Shown here piece after piece: positions 30,626 through 40,700 of a stretch of 64,000 bases of DNA (its first letter is position 1; every line of letters begins with the position of its first letter). The notes beneath the pieces are model-generated. The model was not told the DNA's origin. It saw nothing but the letters and a program-made list of their open reading frames with translations, and made no database searches. Both the position numbers and the translations under genes were made by a program. The stretch is from Vreelandella nigrificans. GTDB lineage: Bacteria > Pseudomonadota > Gammaproteobacteria > Pseudomonadales > Halomonadaceae. Where the stretch lies: positions 1 to 64,000 of the forward strand of contig NZ_NWUX01000003.1 of the NCBI RefSeq assembly GCF_002374315.1, in the 5' to 3' direction.

Positions 30626-31512
30626 TGAAAGAAACACGTGACTTCCTAGCACGGATCGGGCTTCCTGAGGGCGACTGCTACGATCTACCAACGTCAGAAA
30701 AGCGCTTCCTTGATGGCGGACAATATCGTTTTGAAGTGCCAGGAATACAAGGCCCGGCAACCATGAAAGCCCTGTTACTTGAACTGGACAAGCACAATAT
30801 ACACATCCACCGGGTGACCCAGACTAAAGGCATCATGTCTCTGACAGATGAAGATATACAGGCCATGTATGAGATGGCCAAGCAACACCATGTAGAACTA
30901 ATATTAGCCATAGGCCCTAGAGCAACGACCGATACAAGTGCATCAGTCAACACACCCGAAGGTCAGCGCATGGGCTACCGCCTGCGGGGGCAAGAGCAGA
31001 TTGTCCGGGCAATTGAAGATGTAAAGCGTGTGGCACGTTTCGGGTGCCGCTCCTTTCTAGTCTACGATGAAGGCTGCCTATGGGTTCTGAACGAAGCCCG
31101 CAAGGCTGGTGAGATACCGGCTGACTGCAAGTTCAAAGTGTCAGCCCACTGTGGCCATGGTAATCCATGCTCCGCCAAACTGCTTGAACTTAACGGTGCT
31201 GACTCGCTTAACCCCGTGCGTGATATCCAATTGCAAATGTTATCTGCTCTTCGAAAGACCGTTGATATTCCTCTTGACGTACACACAGAGAATCCAGCCT
31301 CGACAGGTGGTTTCATTCGTCACTATGAAGTTCCTGAAATGATTCGGATTGCCGCCCCCATCTATCTGAAAACGGGTGGTTCTGTTGCCAAAACGCATAG
31401 CTGGGATACCAGCGAAGCAGAAGCAAGAGCAAGGGCCAAACAGGTACTATTAGTTAAGAGGATGATAGATCAGTACTACCCGGAAGCCATTTGGTCTGGA
31501 ACAAAAAAATAA
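30625..31512 (+). CDS. Conserved protein, probable TIM barrel, function unknown
   Basis: I do not recognise this 295-residue protein with confidence. It looks like an alpha/beta barrel with regularly spaced strands (VELILAIGPRA, CRSFLVYDEGCLWVLNEA, CKFKVSAHCGHGNPCSAKLLEL, IPLDVHTENPASTGGFIRHYEVPEMI, PIYLKTGGS). Several conserved-looking charged and Cys/His residues lie at strand ends (YDEGC, SAHCGHGNPCS, DVHTEN). These suggest a metal- or acid-dependent lyase, aldolase or U32-peptidase-like fold. Both ends overlap neighbours by one base (TAATG), so it belongs to the same pathway. Confidence 0.6.
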   Translation: MKETRDFLARIGLPEGDCYDLPTSEKRFLDGGQYRFEVPGIQGPATMKALLLELDKHNIHIHRVTQTKGIMSLTDEDIQAMYEMAKQHHVELILAIGPRATTDTSASVNTPEGQRMGYRLRGQEQIVRAIEDVKRVARFGCRSFLVYDEGCLWVLNEARKAGEIPADCKFKVSAHCGHGNPCSAKLLELNGADSLNPVRDIQLQMLSALRKTVDIPLDVHTENPASTGGFIRHYEVPEMIRIAAPIYLKTGGSVAKTHSWDTSEAEARARAKQVLLVKRMIDQYYPEAIWSGTKK

Positions 31513-32480
31513 TGCCGCGAATACTTCTCACAAACCACTATAGCGCTGGCCCTTTGGCGTTTATCAATAAGTTGGTTCCAACTGGCTTTGAGCTGATTGC
31601 CTTAGAGCAGCCAGGTCAAGAAGAAGTGATCCGTAAAATTCCGCATGCTGATTATTTGCTGGTAGGTGGACGCACGAGAATTGACCGTAAAGTACTTGGC
31701 TCAGCTTCAAAACTGAAGATGATTCAGCGCTCTGGCGTCGGCCTTGATTCACTGGACCTGGATGCAATTCGTGAGCGAAAGCTACCCCTATATGTGAATG
31801 AAGGTGTCAATGCTCGTAGTGTAGCCGAGCATACCGTTATGCTAATGCTAGCCACACTCAGAAAGGTGGCAATAGTCAATGCAACGACCAAAAATGGCGA
31901 GTGGGTTAAGCATGACGTAGGTATTAATTGTCATAACCTTTATGGCAAGCAGGTAGGCTTGATTGGATTAGGTAATATCGGTGAGCAGGTTGCAGCCATG
32001 CTAAAAGGTTTCGGTGTAAATCTTACCTACTTCAAACGAAAGCCTTTATCTTTTGATAAAGAACGAGAACTTAATATACGTTACCTGCCCTTGCAGGAGT
32101 TATTAGCTACATCCGATATTATTAGCCTTCATTGTTCATTGAGTACTGAAACAACCGATTTACTGAGCATAGATGAGTTAGCTAGGGTTAAAACTGGCAG
32201 CGTACTTATCAATACTGCCCGTGGCGGACTAGTCAATGAGACGGCTTTGTTAGGAGCACTGAAGTCAGGACATCTTGCTGGTGCTGGACTGGATGTCTTT
32301 ACAAAAGAGCCGTTGGCTGCAGGGCATCCATTTTTTGAACAAGACAACCTGCTGCTTACTCCTCATATTGCTAGTATAACAGCAGAAACTTTTGCAGATA
32401 TGATGAGTCGTGCATTTAGTAATATTGCTCTTTTCGATGCTGGGAAAGAGATAAAGATGACAGCAAAAAGAGTTATATGA
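31512..32480 (+). CDS. D-isomer-specific 2-hydroxyacid dehydrogenase
   Basis: NAD(P)-dependent oxidoreductase of the SerA/LdhA family, interconverting a 2-oxoacid and a D-2-hydroxyacid. In this 322-residue protein the nucleotide-binding motif is VGLIGLGNIGEQVA. The catalytic set is Arg in INTARGG, a Glu about 30 residues on (FTKEPL), and His in LTPHIAS. The substrate-binding half has VGGRTRIDRKVL and RSGVGLDSLDL. No ACT domain follows, so it is not full-length SerA. It starts at ATG 31512, sharing one base with the previous stop. The substrate is unknown; the lyase products encoded nearby are the obvious candidates. Confidence 0.88.
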   Translation: MPRILLTNHYSAGPLAFINKLVPTGFELIALEQPGQEEVIRKIPHADYLLVGGRTRIDRKVLGSASKLKMIQRSGVGLDSLDLDAIRERKLPLYVNEGVNARSVAEHTVMLMLATLRKVAIVNATTKNGEWVKHDVGINCHNLYGKQVGLIGLGNIGEQVAAMLKGFGVNLTYFKRKPLSFDKERELNIRYLPLQELLATSDIISLHCSLSTETTDLLSIDELARVKTGSVLINTARGGLVNETALLGALKSGHLAGAGLDVFTKEPLAAGHPFFEQDNLLLTPHIASITAETFADMMSRAFSNIALFDAGKEIKMTAKRVI

Positions 32481-33730
32481 TGACCAAGCCAGTTGCTATC
32501 GTTTTGGGTGGGACAGTCCCACATAAATTTCTTATCGAAAACCTCAAAAAAAGAGGTTATAAAACAATACTAATTGATTATTATGAAAATCCACCAGCTG
32601 CATCCATCGCTGACGTTCACATTAAAGAAAGTGCGCTTGATGCATGCATCGTCGAAAAGATTGCACAAAAAAATGATGCGGCCCTGGTAATTTGCGCGGC
32701 TTTAGACCAACCTTTGCCTGTATCTATTACCGTGAGTGAAAAACTTAATCTTCCCATCCCTTTTAACTCTGAGGTTGCATACAACCTTACAAACAAAAGT
32801 GCGATGAAAAGAGTAATGAAAAAGACAGGCATTCCTACTCCCGAATGGCATTGTGTAGAAACGATGGAGGATGCATATGCACATAGTATTCCACTGCCGT
32901 TTATTGTTAAGCCAGAAGATGGCACTGGTTCTAAAGGTATCACCATTGTTGAAAACGAACAGAACTTTGAAGAAGCGTTGCAACTAGCCTTCAACGCAAG
33001 CATGAATGGAAAAATAATTATTGAAGAATTTTTTAACGGCTTAGAACTCAGTGTAGATTGTGTCGTCAAAGAGGGTGTTTCAAAAGTCATACTCTTCAGG
33101 GAAAGACACAAGTGTGACAAGAATGGTAGTGCAAAAGGAACACAGTGTGTAGCAACCATATCACCAGCAAACATACCTGAAAGTACAAAAAAAAGCATCA
33201 CAAAAATCATGTCATTAATTGCAAATGCCTTTAATGTTAAAAATGGCGTCTTACTTGCTCAACTAATCATTAAGAGCAATCAACAGGTCACTATACTTGA
33301 AATTGCAGGCCGTGTTAGCGGTGGCCCAGGCGGATTCGTTGCGGTTAAGAAAAAAACCGGCATTGACATGTTGGATATTTTCTTAAGAGCCTATTTAGGT
33401 GAGGAAATCAACATTACCATTAATGATGACAGCCGACATTACATTACCGGAAGTCTTTATTGTAGCGAAGGCATACTTGGCTCTTTCATCAATTTTGAAG
33501 AACTAATTAAAGCTAAAATCGTTGACGGACTATTTCTTTATAAAAACAGAGGCGAGGAAGTTTCTCATGAGTTTTCAACAAAAAGCCGTGTCGCTGGTTT
33601 TTCAATTTCCGCCGACTCACGAAATGAACTTAAAGAAAAAATAAATACAATGTATAACCAATGCGACATATTAGATAAGACAGGAAAATCTATTTTTCTT
33701 CGGCAAGTCGGAGTTCACAAATGCTTATAG
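32477..33730 (+). CDS. ATP-grasp carboxylate-amine ligase
   Basis: Member of the ATP-grasp superfamily (417 residues), which activates a carboxylate as acyl phosphate and joins it to an amine or thiol. The N-terminal pre-grasp domain begins VAIVLGGTVPHKFLIENLKK. The ATP-binding region has KSAMKRVMKKTGIPTPEW, PFIVKPEDGTGSKGITIV and KIIIEEFFNGLELSVDCVV. The metal-binding end has LLAQLIIK and ILEIAGRVSGGPG. An attractive role is amide formation between the 4-amino sugar and the small acid made by neighbouring enzymes. GC content drops to about 38-40% here, well below the preceding genes. Confidence 0.85.
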   Translation: MMTKPVAIVLGGTVPHKFLIENLKKRGYKTILIDYYENPPAASIADVHIKESALDACIVEKIAQKNDAALVICAALDQPLPVSITVSEKLNLPIPFNSEVAYNLTNKSAMKRVMKKTGIPTPEWHCVETMEDAYAHSIPLPFIVKPEDGTGSKGITIVENEQNFEEALQLAFNASMNGKIIIEEFFNGLELSVDCVVKEGVSKVILFRERHKCDKNGSAKGTQCVATISPANIPESTKKSITKIMSLIANAFNVKNGVLLAQLIIKSNQQVTILEIAGRVSGGPGGFVAVKKKTGIDMLDIFLRAYLGEEINITINDDSRHYITGSLYCSEGILGSFINFEELIKAKIVDGLFLYKNRGEEVSHEFSTKSRVAGFSISADSRNELKEKINTMYNQCDILDKTGKSIFLRQVGVHKCL

Positions 33731-34464
33731 CCGACGACAGCATTATGGTAACAGAAAAAAAAATTGCCATCATGCAGCCATACTTTTTCCCATACTTAGG
33801 TTATTTTCAGTTAATTGCAGCATCAGATTTTTTCATCTTTCTTGATGATGTACAGTACATCAAAAGAGGTTGGATAAACAAAAACAAAATAAATACCAAA
33901 CATGGAGAAGTTTTTTTTACAATACCGATTAAAAAAGCCAGCTTGGAAAATAAGATAAACGAAACTCTTTGCACAGACTTATTGATCTGGAAAAAGAAAT
34001 TTTTCAAGACTCTAGAAATAAATTATTCCTCAAAAAAGCATGATATGAATTTTCTATACTTCCTAAAAGAAAACTTAATTCCACAAACTCAGATAGAACC
34101 AACAATCAGTGATATTTCTATACACTCGATTGAGCTAGTTTTACGCTACTTAGATATAGAATTTAATTATGAAAAAAGCTCGAACATCGATAAGGACTCT
34201 GAAAAAAAAGGAACTGAAAGAATCATTTCTATCGTTAAAAAAAACCAAGGGACAAAGTATATAAACCTTCCTGGGGGAAAAGATATTTACAAAAAAAGTC
34301 TTTTTAAGCACAATGGATTAGGCCTTAATTTCATTGACCCTTCAGCTGCAAAAACCACCACTTCCAATGAAATCAAAAACGCCTCTATAATTGATACAAT
34401 CATGCTCTTTGGAAAGGAAAAACCCAGAGAATTAATATTAAACTACAGCCTAACTGAAGCATAG
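33721..34464 (+). CDS. WbqC-like family protein
   Basis: A 247-residue protein of the WbqC-like family, recognised by the N-terminal KIAIMQPYFFPYLGYFQLI, then FFIFLDDVQYIKRGWINKNK and KYINLPGGKDIYKKSLFKHN. WbqC occurs in O-antigen clusters that contain viosamine carrying an N-acetylglycyl group, where an aminoacyl-transfer role has been proposed; that role is not proven. I start it at the ATG 33721 because GGAG lies eight bases upstream; it overlaps the previous gene by ten bases. It is strikingly AT-rich (about 30% GC), the lowest in the window. Confidence 0.8.
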   Translation: MLIADDSIMVTEKKIAIMQPYFFPYLGYFQLIAASDFFIFLDDVQYIKRGWINKNKINTKHGEVFFTIPIKKASLENKINETLCTDLLIWKKKFFKTLEINYSSKKHDMNFLYFLKENLIPQTQIEPTISDISIHSIELVLRYLDIEFNYEKSSNIDKDSEKKGTERIISIVKKNQGTKYINLPGGKDIYKKSLFKHNGLGLNFIDPSAAKTTTSNEIKNASIIDTIMLFGKEKPRELILNYSLTEA

Positions 34465-34467
34465 AAA

Positions 34468-35175
34468 ATGACAGATATTATTTCTTCAGAAGTTTCATCT
34501 AGCGCCAAAATATATTGTAAAAAAATAACCTCATCAACTATTAAAGAAAACACAATCATAGGCGACGACTCAATTATCTACAGGTCTATAGTTAACGAAA
34601 ATTGCGAAATAAATAGACACAACAGAATAGATAACTCTTCAATTGGAAGATTCACCTACACAGGCCATAATACTACTATAAAAAAATCTAATATCGGATC
34701 TTTCGCTTCAATAAGCTGGAATGTTTCTATCGGTGGGGCAAACCATCCTGATGATTTTGTGACGACTAGCCCACTGTGGCGTTTCGAAAACATGATTAAT
34801 AGAAATGAACACCCGACTAACAATATACAGCTTCAAAAAAGAATTTCTGAACTACCTCACTGCACAATTGGTAGTGATGTATTAATATCGACAAATGTTG
34901 TTATATTAAGAAATATAAATATTGGAAATGGAGCAGTTATTGGTGCAGGTGCAGTGGTAACTTCGGATGTTGAGCCCTATACCATCGTAGCTGGCGTGCC
35001 CGCAAAACCAATTCGAAAGCGCTTTGATGACCAGATCATCGCTGCGCTGGAAGAAATTCAGTGGTGGGATTGGCCAACAGATGTGATTCGCCAACATATT
35101 GACCTTATTTATCAAAAGAAGGTCAATATGGATATTATTGAGCAGCTCAGAGAAATCAAAAAAGGTCTTAGTTAA
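34468..35175 (+). CDS. Left-handed beta-helix (hexapeptide) acyltransferase
   Basis: A 235-residue protein with many isoleucine-rich hexapeptide turns (NTIIGDDSIIYRSIV, RIDNSSIGRFTYTG). An extended loop GGANHPDDFVTTSPLWRF carries the likely catalytic His of xenobiotic/CatB-like O- and N-acetyltransferases. The C-terminal coil IGNGAVIGAGAVVTSDVEPY is followed by VAGVPAKPIRKRF. In sugar clusters such enzymes acetylate amino or hydroxyl groups from acetyl-CoA. It follows the WbqC gene by three bases and shares its low GC content. Confidence 0.88.
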   Translation: MTDIISSEVSSSAKIYCKKITSSTIKENTIIGDDSIIYRSIVNENCEINRHNRIDNSSIGRFTYTGHNTTIKKSNIGSFASISWNVSIGGANHPDDFVTTSPLWRFENMINRNEHPTNNIQLQKRISELPHCTIGSDVLISTNVVILRNINIGNGAVIGAGAVVTSDVEPYTIVAGVPAKPIRKRFDDQIIAALEEIQWWDWPTDVIRQHIDLIYQKKVNMDIIEQLREIKKGLS

Positions 35176-35176
35176 T

Positions 35177-36541
35177 ATGGCTTCTTCATTGTTTGACTCT
35201 TTTTATTATAAAAATATGTTTAGCACCTCGGCCATGGTCGAGATTTTCTCTGATGAGGGCCGCCTTAATGCCTGGCTAGCGACAGAAGCTGCATTAGCAA
35301 AAGGCCAGGCACAAGTTGGTGTAATTCCACAACAAGCCGCTGATAACATTGTTGAAGCAGCAATATTGGATAATTTGGACTTACAAGCTATGAAGGCCGA
35401 GTTTGATAAGGTTGGCTTTCCTATCATGCCGCTGGTTCACCAATTGGCCAATGCTTGTGATCCTGAAACAGCTCGTTGGGTGCATTGGGGATCAACAACA
35501 CAAGATATCATTGATACCGGTCTGGTACTGCAGATGCGCGATGGTATTTCATTACTTGAGCAAGACCTGAATGCCTTGATTAATGCGTTGGCTCAACTGG
35601 CTCGAACCCATCGAAATACCGTGATGGCGGGCCGAACCTTTCAGCAGCAGGCGGCACCCATTACATTTGGTTATAAGGTAGCCGTCTGGCTAGATGAGAT
35701 GCTACGCCACAAAGAGCGCTTGTCTGAACTAAAAAAACGCGTGCTTGTGGGTCAATGCGCTGGGGCTGTAGGCACGCTAGCTACGCTAGGCCAGGATGGG
35801 ATTGCTGTTCAGCAAGCAATGATGAATGAGCTAGACCTTAAGACTCCAACAGTGACTTGGCATACTGCCCGTGACAACTGGTCCGAGATGGTTAACTGGC
35901 TTGTACTGGTCACCACGACACTAGGCAAAGTAGCCACTGAAATTGCAACCTTGATGCGGACTGAAGTGAACGAAGTCCGGGAGCCTTACCAGACTGGCCG
36001 GGGAGCAAGCAGCACCCTGCCGCAGAAGCGTAATCCAATTGCCTGCCCGCGTATTATTGCCATTGCTCATCGTATGCGTGAATTTTCCGCTGCACAGTTC
36101 TCCGCCATGATTCAAGAGCATGAACGGGCCGTTGGCGCCATGCCTATAGAGTGGATGATCATTCCCGATGCTTTCATTTTGGCCTCCGGCAGTTTTTCAC
36201 AAAGCTTGGATATTCTACGTAACCTGGATGTTGATTCAGCCCAGATGAGAGCTAACTTAGACATTGGCGGTGGTCTATTGATGGCTGAGGCTGTGATGAT
36301 GGGGGTGGCACCCATCATTGGAAGAAACCAAGCCCATGACCTAGTTTTTGCCGCTGCTGGGCGTGCCAATGATGCGGGGAAAACCTTGCGAGAAGAACTC
36401 GTTAAGGATCCATCCATCATGCAGCACATTACTACCGAACGCCTAGATGAGCTCCTAGACCCTGCTAATTACACCGGCTCAGCTGGCGCAATGGTAGATC
36501 AGGTTCTATCAAAACTGGAAGCGATCAAGGAGCATGGATGA
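35177..36541 (+). CDS. Fumarase/aspartase-superfamily lyase (PcaB/adenylosuccinate lyase-like)
   Basis: A 454-residue all-alpha lyase. Superfamily signatures: HWGSTTQDIIDTGLVLQM; AGRTFQQQAAPITFGYKVA; and the flexible serine loop GRGASSTLPQKRNPIACP holding the catalytic base. The closest recall is 3-carboxy-cis,cis-muconate cycloisomerase, but C-N lyases that add amines to fumarate share the fold. I start it at ATG 35177, one base after the previous stop. GC content returns to about 50%. No other protocatechuate genes are present, so a PcaB role is unlikely; joining or splitting a fumarate-derived unit fits the operon better. Confidence 0.85.
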   Translation: MASSLFDSFYYKNMFSTSAMVEIFSDEGRLNAWLATEAALAKGQAQVGVIPQQAADNIVEAAILDNLDLQAMKAEFDKVGFPIMPLVHQLANACDPETARWVHWGSTTQDIIDTGLVLQMRDGISLLEQDLNALINALAQLARTHRNTVMAGRTFQQQAAPITFGYKVAVWLDEMLRHKERLSELKKRVLVGQCAGAVGTLATLGQDGIAVQQAMMNELDLKTPTVTWHTARDNWSEMVNWLVLVTTTLGKVATEIATLMRTEVNEVREPYQTGRGASSTLPQKRNPIACPRIIAIAHRMREFSAAQFSAMIQEHERAVGAMPIEWMIIPDAFILASGSFSQSLDILRNLDVDSAQMRANLDIGGGLLMAEAVMMGVAPIIGRNQAHDLVFAAAGRANDAGKTLREELVKDPSIMQHITTERLDELLDPANYTGSAGAMVDQVLSKLEAIKEHG

Positions 36542-37548
36542 GTAAGCGCTGGAGCAAACGCCCAGAAGGAGCCAACTGGGGTGATTTTGGTGAAAATGAC
36601 CAGCTGGGTCGGCTGAATCTAATTGATCAAGCCAAAGTGCTGCAGGGCGCAGCCGAAATACGCACTGGTAAGACGTTCTGTTTGAGTCTACCGCTGGATT
36701 ACCCCGGTGGTAATCTGTTGAGTCCAGTCCGTTTCCCACCACAGCTAAGGCCGGTCATTCGTAACGATGAGCCTTATTACAACTACGAATGGCGCAAGAA
36801 AGATGCCAAGCTAACTGATATTGCGGCTGATGATGTTGTGCTGCTCCACACCCAATATTCCACACAGTGGGATGGATTGGCACATCGCGGTTCTCTTTTT
36901 GACGTTAATGGCGATAACCAGCCTGAACCTGTCTATTACAATGGTTTTTCAGCCGGTAAAGACATCATTTTATCCGATGATTCATCTGTGGCTGCCCATG
37001 CTCTCGGTATTGAGAAAATGGCGGCTCACGGTGTTCAAGGACGCGGTGTGCTGGTTGACCTATTCAGCCATTGTGGCGATTTTCCACGCAAGGAAGTAGG
37101 TTACGACGACCTCATGCGTATCCTCGAAGCGGACGGTATAGTGGTAGAAAGGGGCGATATCCTCTGCTTATGGACGGGCTTAGACCGTATGATTCTGGGA
37201 ATGAAAAAGCAGCCAGATTCATCCCTGAAGGAAGCCTGCGCTGTTCTTGATGGGCACGACAAGCGTTTACTGCAGTGGATCACAGACAGCGGTATTGCCG
37301 CCATTGCTTCTGATAATCTGGCGATTGAAAACGTTGGAATAGCTATCCCTGATTGTTGTACAACAACCCTGCCATTGCATGAGCACTGCCTGTTCAAACT
37401 AGGTATTCACTTAGGTGAACTCTGGCACCTTGCAGAGCTAGCTGCCTGGCTAAAAGCCAACGGGAGATCACGTTTTATGTTGACAGCTCCTCCGCTAAGG
37501 CTGACAGGGGCAGTTGGATCCCCTGTCACACCAATAGCTACTGTATGA
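36538..37548 (+). CDS. Cyclase-family (PF04199) metal-dependent hydrolase
   Basis: A 336-residue member of the cyclase/kynurenine formamidase-like family. The metal-binding motif usually reads HxGTHxDxPxH; here it is HTQYSTQWDGLAHRG, with Gln in place of the central His, as in a longer subfamily. Other family segments: NDQLGRLNLID near the start, GRGVLVDL, GDILCLWTG, IASDNLAIE and PLHEHCLFKLGIHLGELWHL. Relatives hydrolyse or close amide or lactone bonds. It starts inside the lyase stop (ATGA) and is the last gene of the operon. Confidence 0.85.
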   Translation: MSKRWSKRPEGANWGDFGENDQLGRLNLIDQAKVLQGAAEIRTGKTFCLSLPLDYPGGNLLSPVRFPPQLRPVIRNDEPYYNYEWRKKDAKLTDIAADDVVLLHTQYSTQWDGLAHRGSLFDVNGDNQPEPVYYNGFSAGKDIILSDDSSVAAHALGIEKMAAHGVQGRGVLVDLFSHCGDFPRKEVGYDDLMRILEADGIVVERGDILCLWTGLDRMILGMKKQPDSSLKEACAVLDGHDKRLLQWITDSGIAAIASDNLAIENVGIAIPDCCTTTLPLHEHCLFKLGIHLGELWHLAELAAWLKANGRSRFMLTAPPLRLTGAVGSPVTPIATV

Positions 37549-37727
37549 GAGTGTGTAGATGGCCGCCCTTCTAGCGGCATCGTCATACCACCAACGGGGA
37601 GAACATAAATGACCACGCGCACTCTCTTGGGAAAAATGGTGCGTGTGGGATTCCCTCTCACAGTTATTTGCCGCCTCTCAAAACAGGTTCAAATGAGCTA
37701 GCTAAACTGATTAATACTGAGACATCG

Positions 37728-40700
37728 TCACACCTTCACACCTTTTTCAAACAAATAGAAGACCATGGAGCTATTGTCTAGCAGGTATGTTTTTTTAGCA
37801 TAATTTGAAAACACTTTCTTAATTTTTTCGCAAACCACATTGTCTTTCTCTTCAGGCGACATAACAACAACTGAAGATGATATTTTCACTACTTCTCTAG
37901 CAAGCTTTTCAGGCTTGTCCGAAAAACATGAATAATCACTAACAACAGCCACTTTATAATGCTTAGCAGGCGTTTTGAAATCAACACCATCCATATCTAT
38001 GACAAAGGTATTAATATCACCATTACCACTCTTAACAGCATTATTACTTCCTTTAAAAAGTAGATTCCCAAGTGAAGAGAACTCTAAAATGTCGCAAGGC
38101 TTACCAATCTTCAGCCTACCAAGCTTATTCCTCAAATCGTCAGGAATTTCTTTATTTTCTATATACCCAACATTAGCAACAGCTTTTGATTTGTTGTAAT
38201 AAAATTCAGAAACTTTTTTCCTACCTTCTCGCTCATGAAACACTCCTATCCAATTAAGAGAGTTACTTAACATTAGAGATTTATCAACTGAGCTTTTGCT
38301 TGACCAAACTGACTGGTTGTGCTGACGATAAACAGCTGGATTAATGCCATCTAAATACTTACCTTTTCCTAACAAACCAAGTCTTGAAATTGTTAAATTA
38401 TCCCCATTGCTTACTCTAACTCGCTCAGGGATAGACTCTGCCAAAACCTCACTCTTTCTACAAAATCTTGAAAGGGTAAGTAAAAAACAATTATTTAACA
38501 AAAGATCTTCTCTAGAGAAATCTCTTTTCTCTCTACCGGGAAGCTTAGACTGACTAATCAGTTTATCACCTTTAACAACAACAGCATTATGGTAGCAAAC
38601 AGAGTATTCTGGATTTGACTCCATAAAATCAAATTGCAGCTGTAATTTATTGCTATCTGTCCAGTAGTCGTCACCCTCACAGCTAGCAATATACTTTGTA
38701 GAGTTACTTACTTTAACAAGTTGGCCAACCCGCTTACCCTGAGAGTACTGGTTTTCGATTTGATATATTGGTCGAATTAACTCAGGGTATTTTCTAGCAT
38801 ATTTTTTTATTACTTCCTGTGTGCCATCGGTGGAAGCATCATCATGAATTATTACTTCAAAAGGAAAATCAGTTTTCTGTGCAACAAACCCCTTAATTGC
38901 ATCTTCAATAAAATCAACATGATTATATGTTGCGCAGACCACACTCACTACTGGCTCACCTTTGACATGCTCATTTTGAGGAATAGAAGGGCCCGCAGGC
39001 GGTGGAATGGTATTACCGCTACTCGGTGCAGGAGTCTTCGGCAATATCTTCTGCGCCTCCAAAAACTCCAGCGCTTTCTCCTGGCTAACCTCTGCGATTA
39101 ATTCAAAAGCGATATCATGGGCAGCAAAGACTGTACTCAGTATAAAAGCAAGTTTCGTCTTGTTTTCATCGCCAAGAACCGCCATTCGCTCATGGCTGGG
39201 AAGAAATAGAACATCAGCACTTTCTTGCTCAGTGGCACAAGGAGAGCGGGCATTCAGCTCTTCAGGTAAATGGCTATGGTGGCGGAGATTGTGGAAGCGA
39301 TAAAAGCGAAAATTATTACGGCTGGCCCAGTGCTGAAGTTCAGCCAGGCTAGGCTGTTTTTCATGGGTAAGCTGGAAAGGCACTCGTGCCTGAATCAGTA
39401 ATGTGTCGGTAAGTGATTTTTTACCATGCTCCAGAATGGCCATGGCATCACTTAGCTCATCTAGAATCAACCAATCGAGGCTTTCCAGGCCGTTAATGCT
39501 ATCCAAGGCTATAGAGCTAATGGGCAACTCAGCCAAAGGTTTTGCGCCTAGATGATGGCGTTTCGGTAATTTTTCAGCCGGTAGCGGTGTCAGCGTACTG
39601 GTCATTTCAGGGGCTACGCAAGCGTACAACGTTGCAGCACTTCCATCACCTAGTAGGGCATGTTGGAATACCTGAATAGTTTCGCTGCCTTCATACTGCT
39701 TGGCATCCTTTACTTCACTGGCAGGGTCAAACGCGACAATACCGAATGCTTTCGTAGCTGCCATCTGGCCTGCAAGGCCGCTTTTAATCAAGCTGGCACG
39801 ATTGTCTAACACGATGACTTTACCTTTGAACTGCCAAGCAAAATCATCTGTTAGCCACAAGCGGTTAGCTTGTGTCTCGCTGCTCTGTTGGCCTCCTGAT
39901 TTAACGCTAACTAGCTGCTGCAGAGAGTTATCAACCTTGAATTTAGGTTTGGTTGCTTGGCTGGCTAGGCGCTGGCGATGGCGTTTCTTTTGGTTAATGG
40001 TAAAATCTTTGTTGCCGGCACGTAAACGTACTAAAGGCGTTAAAGCACTGAGTAGCCTGTCAGTAGCACGGTTTAGGTGATGCTTCTCTTTTCCGACCTG
40101 CCAAGCGCGGGCTACATAGTCTTGGTAAAGTGCTTCGTCATCAAAGAAGCTAATTACTGCATCTACTAGCGGTTGTAATTCTTCTTCACTCAGTAGGTGT
40201 TGATAGGGTTCTTCATAGCAAACCTTCGGGAAGTCAAAGGCGATACCAGCGCCATCAATCATTTCAGGCATACCACCGCGATTGGTAATGAGCGCTGGAA
40301 TACCGTTTAGCATGGCCTCCGCCAGTACACGCCCAGAGCTTTCCCACCATAGGCTAGGTGCCACTAACACCCTAGCCCGGCTGTAAGGGCCACGCATATC
40401 GCTGGTATTGGCGGTTATGGTCACATTGCTTAACGCACTGCACTGCTTCCCCATCCTCTGGGTGGTTTCACGTAGCACAGCTGACCAGTCGGCTCGTGCT
40501 TCTACGACCTCAAGCTCGATATCGGGCCTTTCTCGTTCCAGTTTTTCTGCCAGCTGCACAAACACGCTGGCTCCTTTTTGCCAGCTAGGGTTAACAAACA
40601 GCAGACGTTTACGCTCATGATGATCAGCAATAAAGCTTTCCGGAGCGATGAACTTGCCCACCGGCTTCGCGACGTAGCCAACAGCTTTACGGTACATATC

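Noticed and set aside
35177..36541. Naming the lyase purB or pcaB
   Set aside because: No purine or protocatechuate genes nearby; operon context and the superfamily-level motifs do not justify a specific name.
37549..37727. A terminator after the cyclase gene (GATGGCCGC / GCGGCATC, 37558-37581)
   Set aside because: Short imperfect stem without a T-run; I see nothing else convincing in this 179-bp gap between converging genes.
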